Origin: Hanleya hanleyi
Lineage: Eukaryota; Mollusca; Polyplacophora; Lepidopleurida; Hanleyidae
Assembly: GCA_036873755.1 (NCBI GenBank)
Contig: JAVTVY010025368.1
Location: forward strand, 1-64,000
Direction: 5' to 3'
Length of the DNA stretch: 64,000 bases
A program made the position numbers and the translations under genes. How positions within the stretch are numbered: position 1 is the stretch's first letter; each line of letters starts with the position of its first letter. Of the stretch, positions 7,672 through 19,089 are shown in pieces. A model generated the notes under the pieces. The model made no database searches, was not told the origin of the DNA, and saw only the letters and a list, made by a program, of their open reading frames with translations.

Positions 7672-7679
7672 TATAAAAG
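7672..7679 (+). promoter_or_regulatory. TATA box (TATAAAAG) of the zinc-finger gene
   Basis: TATAAAAG lies 46-53 bases before the ATG at 7725, and is the only plus-strand TATA box of the element. A transcript start near 7705 (CATCAGACT) would fit. Confidence 0.7.
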
Positions 7680-7724
7680 GAGAGCGGCCTTGCCGTTTCA
7701 TCAGACTCTCTGTCAACCACCAAG

Positions 7725-8666
7725 ATGTTCACTTGCACAACTTGCCAGAAGCAGTTTACTCGTCTAGATAATTTACGACGCCACGAGGCCTCCACCCACA
7801 ACGATGCACGGTATACTTGTATAACCTGCGCACGGTCATTTAATCGGGAGGATGATTTACTGCGCCACGAACGCTCATTCCACGAGGGCGCGACGGAACA
7901 ATGTAAGGATTGTGGTCAACTCTTCAAACGACGCAGTCAGTTGAGACGGCATCAGCGTTTGATTCATGCCCCGTCTCCACGGTTTTGGCGACAACTTCCT
8001 ACTGAAGAGGAGCCGCGGAAGGTCAGACCCAGTGAAGATAAGCCCGGGGAGACGAACGCCGCTGGTGATGCGATGACGGAGAGCCCGCCTATACCCACAG
8101 TTGGGAAGAGCCTGGATTTCCAGCCGGACCCCACCGTTACGGTTTCGAGTGATACGTCATACATCGAACATTTTCTGGACGAGCCCATAAATGTTCCTAG
8201 CGATCTCTTACCCGAATATCATCCAGAGAGTGACATCTCTCGGCGCCATTGGACCATGACACGGCACTGTTTCCACCGCCATCGCCCTATTCAAGATATC
8301 TACAATTTCCCACTGACCAAGCTCACCCGTCTACGCAGCTACGTGGAAACCATCTTCAATGACCAACCGACGGCCGTCACATTAAATGTAGCATTTGGGT
8401 ACATGTTATGCCATAAGATGACGGGTGAATTGCGCTATTTCTATTCCAGTGCCATCCACCCAGTGTACGACCAACCGTTTACCATCATTGACCGGAGGTC
8501 ACTAGAGATGATGCTGGACCAAGTGGAACAATTGGATGTCTTGGGATGGGCCCAACAACAACGACCCAACACCAAGTGGACAGTGAAGAGGGCGACCAAT
8601 GTTACATTTTTCCTTACCAAGGTGATTCACCACCGCCATCGGTTGAATGCGTCACTCGTGCACTGA
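7725..8666 (+). CDS. C2H2 zinc-finger protein with the N-terminal domain of Polinton DNA polymerase
   Basis: This is an intact 313-residue frame. Three C2H2 fingers are complete: C4/C7/H20/H25, C32/C35/H48/H53 and C60/C63/H76/H81. A polar linker of about 110 residues follows. The C-terminal third contains YNFPLTKLTRL, AVTLNVAFGYML, TGELRYFYSS and QRPNTKWTVKRATNVTFFL. In invertebrate Polintons I know this block as the region just before the protein-primed DNA polymerase B. Here the frame ends a few residues after VTFFL. A neighbouring frame shows an AIG motif followed by TGA, at the place where relatives have HPIGC. No exonuclease or polymerase motifs follow. Either the polymerase was lost or this is a stand-alone DNA-binding protein. 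Confidence 0.8.
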   Translation: MFTCTTCQKQFTRLDNLRRHEASTHNDARYTCITCARSFNREDDLLRHERSFHEGATEQCKDCGQLFKRRSQLRRHQRLIHAPSPRFWRQLPTEEEPRKVRPSEDKPGETNAAGDAMTESPPIPTVGKSLDFQPDPTVTVSSDTSYIEHFLDEPINVPSDLLPEYHPESDISRRHWTMTRHCFHRHRPIQDIYNFPLTKLTRLRSYVETIFNDQPTAVTLNVAFGYMLCHKMTGELRYFYSSAIHPVYDQPFTIIDRRSLEMMLDQVEQLDVLGWAQQQRPNTKWTVKRATNVTFFLTKVIHHRHRLNASLVH

Positions 8667-8765
8667 TGAATACCATAACATGTCGTACATACTCTCTATG
8701 TCTACATGCTGATCATTGACTTGAGCTCAGTAAACACTAGTACCTAATGTGACGGTGCGTTAAAT

Positions 8766-8771
8766 AATAAA
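8766..8771 (+). terminator. Poly(A) signal AATAAA after the zinc-finger gene
   Basis: AATAAA occurs 100 bases past the stop at 8666, and a second AATAAA lies near 8846. This supports the gene ending here as a separate transcript. From 8667 to 8924 there is nothing else apart from a short motif (AGCTGGGGGAGCC) shared with 3592. Confidence 0.5.
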
Positions 8772-8924
8772 ACATGGTGTTTGATATTTCAATTTGTTTC
8801 AATAAGCTGGGGGAGCCGCCCTGGGTATGATGTAACATTGGGGATAATAAACTGTATGAACATTGCTGAACTTGTTGTTATTCACATCACCCCATTGACT
8901 TGATAGGCAGGTCCCATTAAGCCC

Positions 8925-10050
8925 GGGCACCATGCGCAGAATGCTGATATTTCAACCCCACACCCAGTCCATCAGATGCCCCTTCACCTAGGCTTCACAT
9001 GGATACCTCACTCGATCCCATCGACCCACTAGGGGCCCACCTACACCCCAACACGTCTATTTCTATACTACGGCCAGACTGCGCGTGCGCAGAATGCCGA
9101 TAGTTCAACCCCACACCCAGCCCATCAGATGCCCCTTCACGAATGCTTCACTTTGATACCTCACTCGACCCCATTGGACCATTCGTGGCTCCCCTAGCTC
9201 CAACACGTCTAGCGGGACCCATACAGGGTCTAGTTTTCGACACTAGGTCACCACATCCCGACAAAAATGGCCAGTTTTCGACACCGGATGTGCCGCCATC
9301 TTGAACATACGTGCCGCCATCTTGGATATGTCCCATAATGCACCGGGTCAAAATACTCGCTTCTGATTGGACGAGAGCTCCGTGGCGGATTTGAAATACT
9401 CGCTTCTGATTGGACGAGAGCTCCGCATTGCATCTGCGCATGCGCAGAATGATATTCCTACCGCACACCCAACCCATCAGATGCCCCTTCACGAATGCTT
9501 CACTTTGATACCTCATATGACACCGTTGGACCATGAGTAACTCCCCTAGCTCCAAAATGTCTATTTCCATACCCTTGGACCACCGCGCATGCGCAGAATG
9601 GTGACAACGCCCGAGCCCCTAGTCCAGTCAGATGCCCCTTCACCTGGGCTTCACTTTGATACCTCACTCGACCCCATCGGACCGTGAGGGGCTTCCCTAC
9701 ATCCCAAGACGGCTATTTCTATACCCTTGGGCCACCGCGCATGCGCAGAAGGCCGATAGTTCAACCCCACACCCAGCCCATCAGATGCCCCTTCACATAG
9801 GCTTCACTTTGATACCTCACTCAACTCCATCGGACCATGAGGGGCTCCCCTAGCTCCAACACGGCTATTTCCATACCCTTTGTCCACCGCGCATGCGCAG
9901 AATGCCGCTAGTTCGACCCCACACCCAGCCCATCAGATGCCCCCTCACATAAGCTTCACAATGATACCTCACTCGACCCCACTGGCCCAGTAGTAACTCC
10001 CCTAGCTCCAAAACGGCTATTTCCATACCCTTGGGCCACACGAGTTGTCT
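8925..10050. repeat. About 150-bp tandem array with NRF1-type palindromes
   Basis: Units of about 150 bases share TCAGATGCCCCTTCAC, TGATACCTCACTCGACCCC and CTCCCCTAGCTCCAA segments. GCGCATGCGC-type palindromes (NRF1 consensus) start at 9080, 9435, 9584, 9736 and 9888, with a half-site at 8931. Spacing is 149-152 bases except for one gap holding an insertion at about 9225-9434. Frames open within the array are shadows of the repeat. Confidence 0.85.
9285..9428. promoter_or_regulatory. Paired YY1 and NF-Y consensus motifs inserted in the array
   Basis: GCCGCCATCTTG (YY1 consensus) occurs at 9292-9303 and 9313-9324. A 32-base segment containing CTTCTGATTGGACG (inverted CCAAT) occurs at 9351 and 9394. 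These do not belong to the 150-bp unit around them. Confidence 0.6.
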
Positions 10051-10343
10051 CCCTTGCGTAAGTGTGTGCAGATGGCGCTATGGTTAGGATCGACGCCGTG
10101 ATGTGGAAAGGGCGTCCCCACACCATCCTGGAGCCGCCATTTTGTTTGTTGATTTTCTGCGGAGATACACGGGACAATAAACGCTCGACCCTAGGGTGGT
10201 ACAGATGCTAGACTGATCCTATTAACATGGTACAACACCTATAGATTATGTTTATTATTATTATATGGCTTAGAGGTTTTTTTGAGGGTAATGTGAGGGT
10301 TTTTTCTCCCCGTGACCTCTCCACCGCCTCGTTTGCTCCCTTG

Positions 10344-10436
10344 CGCCGCCATTTTGACCACCCCACCACGCCGCCATTTTGACCACCCCACCACGCCGCC
10401 ATTTTGACCACCCCACCACGCCGCCATTTTGTACAC
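10344..10436. repeat. 25-bp tandem repeat of a YY1-like motif
   Basis: CGCCGCCATTTTG starts at 10344, 10369, 10394 and 10419, exactly 25 bases apart, each of the first three followed by ACCACCCCACCA. A single GCCGCCATTTTG also occurs at about 10133. The stretch 10051-10343 between them has no other feature I can support. Confidence 0.9.
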
Positions 10437-10461
10437 ACACATCCACAGAACGCCGAGCCAG

Positions 10462-10560
10462 TGACGTCATATGCAAATTTCTGAGGTCAAATTTTACTCG
10501 CTTCTGATTGGCTGTCACCTCCTCGTTTCCTCCTCAAATTATGCAAATTTTTGAGGTCAA
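10462..10560. promoter_or_regulatory. CRE, octamer and NF-Y motif cluster
   Basis: TGACGTCA (CRE) at 10462-10469 abuts ATGCAAAT (octamer) at 10471-10478. CTGATTGGCTG (NF-Y) is at 10504, and a second ATGCAAAT at 10541. Both octamers start a 20-base direct repeat that runs into GAGGTCAA. No gene start is recognisable on either side. Confidence 0.55.
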
Positions 10561-10578
10561 TATGACTTTAAATAGCCT

Positions 10579-10851
10579 TTACCTACTACTATGCTTCAAC
10601 ATTTCATATTTCTTTATTGCGTTTTCCACCGACGAAATGTCTTTTAGGATTAAATTTGAGTCATCTGCATAAAATACACCTTTCATTTCTTCGTTATCCA
10701 CATATATTCCATGTATGCTGTTGTCCTTGCGGATTTCATTGTTGATTAATTCTGCACACAATATGAAAATAACAGGTGAAAGAGGACAGCCTCTGTGTAT
10801 GTCATTCTCAAACCTGATAAAGGAAGTGGCGTTGTTTTGCTTAAAACACAA
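10579..10851 (-). pseudogene. LINE (non-LTR retrotransposon) reverse transcriptase fragment
   Basis: The translation contains FENDIHRGCPLSPVIFILCA and FYADDSNLILKD, that is, the GCPLSP motif and the catalytic YADD box of non-LTR reverse transcriptases, in the right order and about 45 residues apart. Only about 90 residues remain. No endonuclease or 3-prime tail is found beside it, and the fragment begins close to the promoter-motif block at 10.56 kb. The clade cannot be set from this length; it is CR1/L2-like in feel. Confidence 0.8.
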
Positions 10852-10909
10852 GACTATATTGACAATAATATGGTTACCATAGTAACTGGTAACTAAGCGT
10901 TTTATTTCA

Positions 10910-13395
10910 GGTTATCATTTAAATTAAAGTGATCGTAAACCCGGCTCAAATAAAGTTTCCATCAAATGAAAGACCATTGCGAACAGTGTCGGAAAATCTT
11001 TATTTTAATTTTTTACGATTTTGCTTGATTCAAGCTCAAGGTGTTTATACGGTAAACATTCCAAATATTCAATCACCTTTCCTATTACGATCACCCCCAT
11101 TTTATCGGGAATTAGAATCAACGACAGGCATCAAATACTGGAGAGGAAAATACGGCTCGAATGTTCATTGTGCAGTTTTACTCTGATTTATTTTTCAAAC
11201 ACACTTCTTTTCTCCTTTCCTATTCTTCGCCCGTGTTTCTTCTCCAAATTCAGGTGTACTATAAGGTAAGTGCCTGCGGTGATGATGAACTAATGTAAGG
11301 TAAGTGCGTACGATGAAAGATGAACTGGTGTAGTGGCCAACCTCAAGGAATTCCGAAATGGAGAGAATTTGGAAGGCCATTACGAAACAGGTGTGTGGAT
11401 TACGGACCTTTGGAAACTCTCAATAGACGACGGCTGCCCAATGAATGACGAATCTGAAGCATTAAATCATGGGTTATACTTTTCTGTTGTTTTAAATCTA
11501 CTATTATCAAATAAATATCGTCGAATATGAAATTCTCTCCTCGTAAATAAAAACCATGATAATTGTACAGAAAAATAAGAACCTTAGAAAAATCTGATGA
11601 GCGTAATTATCGACACTAGCGCTACTGACGATATCGCAAATCAATGAAAGAGCAGGTGCGCTTTTTCCTTTATGTTCTCAGTTGGCTGTCTAAGTAAATT
11701 AAATAGTATTCCACGAGTTTTCGGGATCAAGGTCGTGGGGCTGGAGTCACGGTTTATGCTTGATGGAGCCAAAGCTCTGTGGGCTGACGGAGGCCAATCT
11801 CCATAGACTTACTGAGTCGCAGCTCCGTGGACAGAAATCCAGATTGTAATTACAAAAAAAAAATAGATGAAAGGCTTTTACTGCCGATCATTAAATATGA
11901 TTGGTCTCTTGATGGGGCTAATCATAATTATTTGCCATTTTAATGTGCATATGAAAAGAGGCTTGAACTACAATTTGGAGTTCGGATTATACCATCTTGC
12001 TGTAAACGACATTATTCTCAAATGCTGCAGATTATCATTCTAATTTGCCCAACCTTGGTGGTATGGACTTACAAACTCTCAACATCCATGGGTGTCTTCA
12101 CAAGTACCGGGAATGGGGGAAGATTGTCATCTGTCGCTGAACACCAAGAATGATATACATTTATTACTTACCTTAATTCATAGACCGTATAGTTAAACGA
12201 ATGCATGCAGTTAGTAAAAGATTTGCAGGAAATGTAAAAGGGTAAAATTAGCTTTCGCTATGCCATGCAGTAACATAATCTCGGAAATAATAAAATTGTA
12301 AATTGGAGGTTTAACTCTCACACCAAGAAATATAATATGTTCAAATATTTCAACTCAAACAACAACAAAATTCAATTGAAACAAGAAACATAACATCGGC
12401 AACGCGTCTCTCGTTATAGTGCATGTCTGAAATAATAAAAAATAGGCATGTGATTAGTTCGGCTTTTTCCCTAAATATATGCATAATACTGAAAATTTGT
12501 CTAATGGGATAATAAACAATGCAAAGCACATAGCAAGTTACAATAAATTCTATAACACGGGAAGGCCGCGCTACGGGAAAGTAGATTTGACCCAACGCAT
12601 TTTTATAATAGTAACATCTGGATGCAAGTGTCTGTATGGTGCTCATTTCTGTTAGCGTCAAAAGAAGAAAAAAAAACAGAAGATAAACAATATTAAATAC
12701 TCAACAATAGGCCAACAACTTTCAGTGTATTTTCTTTTAATAAGCATTTTGATAACAGCCGGACAAAATATAGTCGATTAAAATACAAAGCAAACTGCAC
12801 AAGCACGTCAGTCGGGTCAGCGAACCAGGGGAGATAACTCTGTCGGACAAACAGACCACATTCCAATGATACGATCATGGATTTTTTTCTCCTTACCGGA
12901 CGTTCCAGTATTTACGATCACCCTCTGATTTTTGGGGTCTTGAAATCACTTCCGGTGATCGAATATTTGGAATGTTTACCGTACTTTGAGTTTCACTGTT
13001 TCAATGTGCATGTTTCACCAAAATCTGGGAGATGGTGACTCATGAGTGTCAAGTCAATTTGAATCTTGCATTTAATTTCCCAGATTTTGGAACATGCACA
13101 TTGGAACAGCAAGTCTGTGTTGAAACTCAAAGTATACATATACCTTAAGCTTGAATCAAGCACTGGAAAGTACATACAAAGTTTGAAATATATGTATTAA
13201 GGCAGTGTGACGTCACTGGACCTACATATGATTGCAACAGACCACCATAGAATACCATGCTTTAATTGTAGTTTACTCTGTGTAATAAAATCGTAAAAAA
13301 TTAAAATAAAGATTTTCCGACACTGTTCGCAATGGTCTTTCATTTGATGAAAACTTTACTTGAGGGTTTACGATCACTCTAATTTAAATGATGAC
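10910..13395. mobile_element. 2.5-kb inverted-repeat element
   Basis: The left arm (10910 to about 11080) and right arm (about 12950-13395) are inverted copies. GGTTATCATTTAAATTAAAG at 10910 answers the complement of 13376-13395, and the blocks around CATTTGATGGAAAC, CCGACACTGTTCGCAATGG and CGGTAAACATTCCAAATATT are all matched. The right arm is longer because it carries a nested MITE (12984-13132) and further sequence. The core, 11081-12949, has no recognisable gene. No target duplication is obvious. Confidence 0.75.
12984..13132. mobile_element. 149-bp MITE with TA target duplication, nested in the right arm
   Basis: The 12-base terminal repeats CTTTGAGTTTCA and TGAAACTCAAAG are perfect, the inner arms (CAATGTGCATGTT, CCAAAATCTGGGA) also pair, and both ends are flanked by TA (12982-12983 and 13133-13134). 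The left arm of the host element shows the empty site. TA duplication fits Tc1/mariner-type mobilisation. Confidence 0.75.
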
Positions 13396-16300
13396 CATTG
13401 GAACTTGCGGTTTTTCCTGTGCTTTGTCCACTTCAAGTCATATTGAGAAGCCAAAAAATCATATTTGTCACGAATGCCCAAATGCAGTTTATAGCATATT
13501 ATATTTGAATAATCTTCAGCAGGGAACATAATGGCTAAATTCAAATTCAAAATGGCGACCATCTAAAAATTAACAAATATTTTCCACATGCATCTCTATG
13601 CTCATTCTGAGTAACCCAAACAACAAATTGGTCACACTAATGCATCACATAGCATATTTGAAGACCATACACATAATTCTGAGTGCAAAGCCTGATGGGG
13701 ATTACCTGAAACATTTTTGATGTTTTGATGTTTTTTTTTATCTAAAAAAAGGAATTTATATTGACTCAAATTATCTTTGTCAAAACCAATAGATGATTAT
13801 TTGGGCTTATTTCAAGGCCATGAAAACAAACCACGGCACGGACATCCATTTTGTCAAAATTACTATTTCTAACGCTGTTAAACTTACCTTCACAAAACTT
13901 ATTGCCATCGTGTTCCTACGCGATAGTCCTTTGTTATACCTCAACACAGAACAAAAATAGTCCCTAAGGGTCCCAATACCGTGATAACCCTCCCAGCCTC
14001 CCCGCTATTGGGTTATTCACACTGCATTGGAATAGGAAAGAAGGAAGTTACGCGGATTCTGACTATTCAGGCATAGGCATTGAGGCATTGGGGCATTGGA
14101 GGTCACAGGGACTATTAAGGTATTAGAAAGGCTTATCGCGCAGGCGCATGATAGCAGTAAGGTATGTGAAAGTAAGTTTAAGCTTAATAAGCGCTGAATG
14201 AGCGCAAAGACCTCCGTCGAGGCAACAGGATCAGTAGGGGAATAGTACATCACTGAATAGCATAGGGCCGGATGCCAAGCTCAATTTTGCATTTGTTGAC
14301 GTTAACTTCACCAATGGTAATTAACGTGAGATTGAGGGTTCCCCACTAGCATGTCCAGCTAGGGATGTGGAAGCCACATTCCCCGCAAATAATATTTCTT
14401 TGATTTCACGTGCTTGAAATATTGGGGTATGGAATAGAGTATATTGATGGAAAACCTGGAATACTGCTTGAGACATTAGGCCCCTTCCCACCCACACCTC
14501 CCCATGAGAGGACACCCCCACCCAAATCAACACGTTAGCGTCAGAAATGAGACCCTGTGTGCCTAGTTTTACCAACTTGCTTGTGATTTTATGGTATAGA
14601 CCCTACACATCAACACTTCATATTTTGTATGTGTACAGTATAGCATCCTCATTGACAGAATCCTCTACAAAACACATCTGATTTTACCGACATTCCGTTC
14701 TGATCTGTCTCAGCATCATGTGCTGATTCAATGAGCTCGGAATAATTTTGTATACTGGTGTTACAGGTCACCTTCACCATAATGTATCAATTACCATGGA
14801 CTTGTACATGTATCACATTCATATTGAATGGTGATGGCTGATGAGAATATTGCCCATATGGAACAAATGGCTGGATTCCAGCGAATAAAAAGTTCATGCT
14901 AATCATAAACAACATACAATTAATAATACTATCAAATAATTATGTATAATCCTTGTCGACATCAATATAATACAGACAATATTATGACTGAATCAGGGTA
15001 ACAGATATTCAAGGGTATATATGTCTACACTAAACTGAAGGAGATCCATGATGCGTATTATATTATGTTGTAAAACTTCACTTGCTAATCTCGATTATGT
15101 TGCTTATTGTGAAAATAAATGAAATTATGAAAATAAATTTAATATGATTGCCCATTACGCTCAAATTAGAAATATCAGCAGCTAAAGTTAAGCCAATCAT
15201 AGCAATATATAACACCATGGTATTGTTGTAATATCACCCAGGTATTGATCTTTGGTTAAGAATGTAATGAGATACATATACCTGTTCTTTGTGTTATTCT
15301 GTATGCAGTTCATTCTGTATGTATTTTATACATGCACATATACCAGAAGTGGAATTGAAATTTGACTAAAATAATCAAAATATGTTCGATTTTTACCTCT
15401 ACTCAGGAAATGAAGTCTTTGTTTCTAGAAGCTAAATCATTTCAGACACATTCAAGTCCTCACCTGGTCAAGGGAGATAATTTTGTAAAAAAAAACAAAA
15501 CAAGTATAGATCCACACTGGCGCAGACCAGAAAGTTTTATGACCTTTGATGATATTTGTGGAGCATGCTGCAGGACTTCAACTTTCATGAATCTGATATT
15601 ATCCACACAATCCCATTCTACATGATATTTTTGCCATAGCACCGATAAACTAGATCCCTTCATTTATGTGGTCTAGATCCAGGAGCTATTGGGGGCTGCT
15701 GGTTTTGTAAAAGTTAGATCCAATTATTCTGAGATAAGGAATGAAGTCCGGCATGATTGTTTTAAGTTAAAACTGGGCATCCTTGAAAATGTCTGACCGA
15801 TTGACACATGTATCACTCTGCCGGTCATCATTACATGCGTAATGTTTATCACAAGAGAGAATATGTATACTGTGTTTGAGGTTTGTTTGAATGAATGGTC
15901 TGTGTTGTCAGTGTGTCTGATGTCCCCCTTGCAAAGACAAGAAAATTTTCTATGTAATTTATTATTTATTGATATATTTATTGGTTTTCTTTTTGTCTAA
16001 TTGTCTTCTGTTCAAGTCATTTGGCATTGGTAAAACCTGAAATGTATATCATGTTCTCCTTATTTCATCTAGTGATACTGTCTGTTTGGTTCCAGATCAT
16101 GGGGCTGAACAAAGTATGTGAAATGTGATCGTATGGCAAATAAATGCCCAGTGGTATGTCCAGGGCTTAAAACTACAGAACAAAATTGAGAAAGGTTCCA
16201 TCCATGCTATCAGTCAAAAATCTCAATAATGTAGGCCTACATGTGGAATGTAGACACTCCTTTGTTTCAGCTACAATTCAGAATAAGTTTTCAGAATATT

Positions 16301-18728
16301 ATCAGGGCTTAACAAGCAAATTATTCTTCATCAACAAGTATCACAGCACACAATGTGGATGTCACTAAACCGTTAGGATAAATGAAAAGAAAAGCATATG
16401 TATATTATTTATCAGCTTTATTAAATAAGTTTACAGACTCACGCAGGTAGATCAATTTGGTGCTTCTGCAAAATCAAACCATTATTCAACTGCCAAATGC
16501 CAAGATAAAGCGCCCCCCCCCCGGAAATATAATTTATCAGCAAAATTTAGAATAACTGTTTTTGAACAACCAGGCTGGTGGATATCATCAACTGAAAGAA
16601 AACGACAGGGTTCCCACACCTTGGGGATTTCAAAATTCCAGACCTTTTCCATACCTTTTTCAAGACCTATCAAGTCTTTTTCCAGACTCAATGGACGCTT
16701 CAAATCAGCTATTACATTATACATTGCCAGGAAGAATTTTGAGACCGTTAGGTGATATGGATCAAAACTAGTCAAGCTCAAGATGAACAATTAACTCCTT
16801 TATTATGAGGATGATGTACATTGAGATCACTGCACCAACTTACAACTCCAAAATCAAAGCAGGTTCCAAATTGACAGAATGTTTCAAAAGCACAGAATGA
16901 TGAACTTTTTTATTTGAAAATAAATTCACGTTTTCTTTCATTCTACGAAACAGAAATTAAAAGAATCAGGTTTATTGCTCTTTTTTGTCATACAGACTCA
17001 CTAAAGCCAGAATGAAAAAAAAACAAAGACAAAAAAAAGACCCCCAAAAAATTAAATGAAATGGCTGAAAAGTGTTCTAGTTCTGCAAAATCTTGATTGG
17101 ATTGGAGAATCCCTCAAATTAATTTCAGAATAATTGTTCATCTTTATATCGTTTGAACAAGTTCAAAAAAATATTAGAACTGATAAGACAACAAAGCTAG
17201 AAAAATAAATACCAAGGGAGACAACTTTTGTACAAGTGCTCTAGAAGTATTGAGCGGAGTTATCCCCCTTCAAAACGTTGCCCCTGGAAACCGTAAAACA
17301 CGCAATTTGCGTGCTGCTTGGAGGAGATATTTTGTGTCAATGATCATTACCAATAAAGATTACAATTATCAACACCAGTTTTATCAGACTGTAGTAACTT
17401 ACAAAGTGAATGACAGGTACACGATTCACACAAACGGACGAACCCACGAGGAGATGAATGGACTGGTGCCGCAAGACGGTACATCTTCGGGAAATTTATG
17501 ACCTATTCCAAGGTTCTTAGCGTGACATGTACATGATCAGGTCAGGGCATTTTCAGCATTTCTGTTCTTCATTCAATACATAGTACTGTTCATACGCCCG
17601 TTGATATGTACTTTTGTTGCTAACATTATGCAAGTTTTGTTGTTAAAAAAATAAAACTGAACGTACTTGTAGGCCTACTCGTTTGAAGCAGCAGACATTA
17701 TAAATTTAATTGACCTAGATTCTGCATTGAAGATCAACCATTGAAACGCGGAAAACAACGAATGACGTCAGTTATACAGTATTTTCGCCTGCATGTTGTC
17801 TGATCGTACTATTCTTGTTTACCTGATGATGCTAAACAATAATGATCTTGTGAACTTTGGGATAGGCCTAGGTCATAAATTTTCTGAAGATGTACCATTT
17901 TGCTCTGGTTTCGAGATTGAGGTGGAACCCGACTACAGAAGCAAGGCCCACTGCAATGCATTGCAATGGGGAACCCCGTTATTTCAATTGTGTCCAAAGA
18001 AAAGATTCAAGATTTCGTCGGGAATCATGACGATCCCTATTGGAAATACTATGAGTCGTGGGTTCCCCATATGACAATTATTTGGCGGGAGATTTCACGT
18101 TGCGCTCCTAGACCTCCGTCTGATCGACGGAGGTAAAAATATGAAATTTGATTTTCAAGTTTTTTAATTTCCCCCAACCAGTTTTTTTTTCTATCAGAAG
18201 AGAACTTTGTATAGCATGGTTTGAAGATGTGACGATATGATGAAACTTTTTGGGCTTTGTCGATTTTTTTTTTTTGCGTCTATTCCAGTATGTAGACCAT
18301 GTTCAGTGGTTTTAATTTCACATGATACTTCTGAAATTCTGTATATACATATTTAATATAAAATGGGGAAGTGCATATTCTATTTATGATATGAAATATT
18401 AATTTTTGACATATTTGTGACGTTTAGATATTTTGAAACTTTGCTGATATTTTTGCATCTATTCTAGTATATAGTCAGTATTTTTCATTGGATGCTTTTG
18501 AAATTTCTGGGATGTTCATATCCTGGATTGGGGAAGTATTGATGAGATGAAATAATGATTTTTGCTATATTTATGATGTTCTGAATTTTGTTCGGACTTC
18601 TCCGATTTTCTGCAGCGTTTGAAAATAAAGTTTGCACCCAACTACATCACCCAAACACGCTTACACAAACGATATTCATAAATGTCTTCTTCTTTTTTTC
18701 TTTTCAGCTGATAAATTATATACTGATA
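13396..18728. other. AT-rich host DNA without a recognisable gene
   Basis: I see no supported gene. Molluscan-type GGGAGATAA motifs occur near 15472 and 17215. A dispersed repeat with GGTTCCCACACCTTGGGG and a CCAGACCTTTTCC series lies at about 16605-16690. The 83-codon frame at 17250-17501 has near-unbiased codon use and no family resemblance. A short palindrome around CCTCCGTC lies at 18112-18135. Confidence 0.5.
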
Positions 18729-19089
18729 CACTGTAAAACAAATGTTAACTTATTGAACGCCTAAATTGTAACACTTATTGAACACATAATTGTGTTCAAA
18801 TTGTTAACTTCCATGGTCAATTTTAAACTTTAACATTCAAACCATTAAGTCAGGTATTCAAATGCAGAACGCATTGGTGAACAACTTTTAACACGCAAGA
18901 ACAGTAGCATACTGAACTCTAACATATGTGTTCCGAAATTTAACACAAAAAATTGTAGGCAATCCATAGGCAATTTGTTTATTTATCTACTTCCCAACTT
19001 CTAAATGCCACTTAAGGAAGCCCAAAAATTGTTCATTATTTACGTGTTAAATAAGTGTCACAATTTAGGCATTCAGTAAGTTTACAGTG
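18729..19089. mobile_element. 361-bp MITE with CACTGTAAA terminal repeats
   Basis: CACTGTAAA at 18729 is answered by TTTACAGTG ending at 19089. The repeat continues inward imperfectly (CGCCTAAATTGTAACACTTA against the complement of 19043-19070). No coding capacity and no clear target duplication; superfamily not assigned. Confidence 0.65.

Larger units (their letters stand above)
1..8800. mobile_element. Endogenous Polinton/Maverick (adintovirus-like) element, partial
   Basis: This block is dense with genes and unlike the rest of the window. It contains the diagnostic Polinton set: retroviral-type integrase with chromodomain, HerA/FtsK-type packaging ATPase, penton and double-jelly-roll capsid protein, plus the accessory proteins usually found between them. 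All genes but the right-hand zinc-finger gene are on the minus strand. The left boundary lies outside the window because the capsid gene is cut by base 1. The right boundary is not resolved: I found no terminal inverted repeat or target duplication, and 8800 is only where element-like coding and 3-prime signals stop. Point lesions in most large genes show that it is a decayed genomic copy. Confidence 0.88.

Noticed and set aside
9148..9853. Coding regions inside the 150-bp array
   Set aside because: Frames repeat with the array units and change phase between units.
10208..10518. A Trp/Gly-rich protein on the minus strand
   Set aside because: It is the 25-bp YY1-like repeat read in three frames.
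17250..17501. A conserved exon of 83 codons
   Set aside because: No family resemblance, no good splice sites, and codon use like the flanks.
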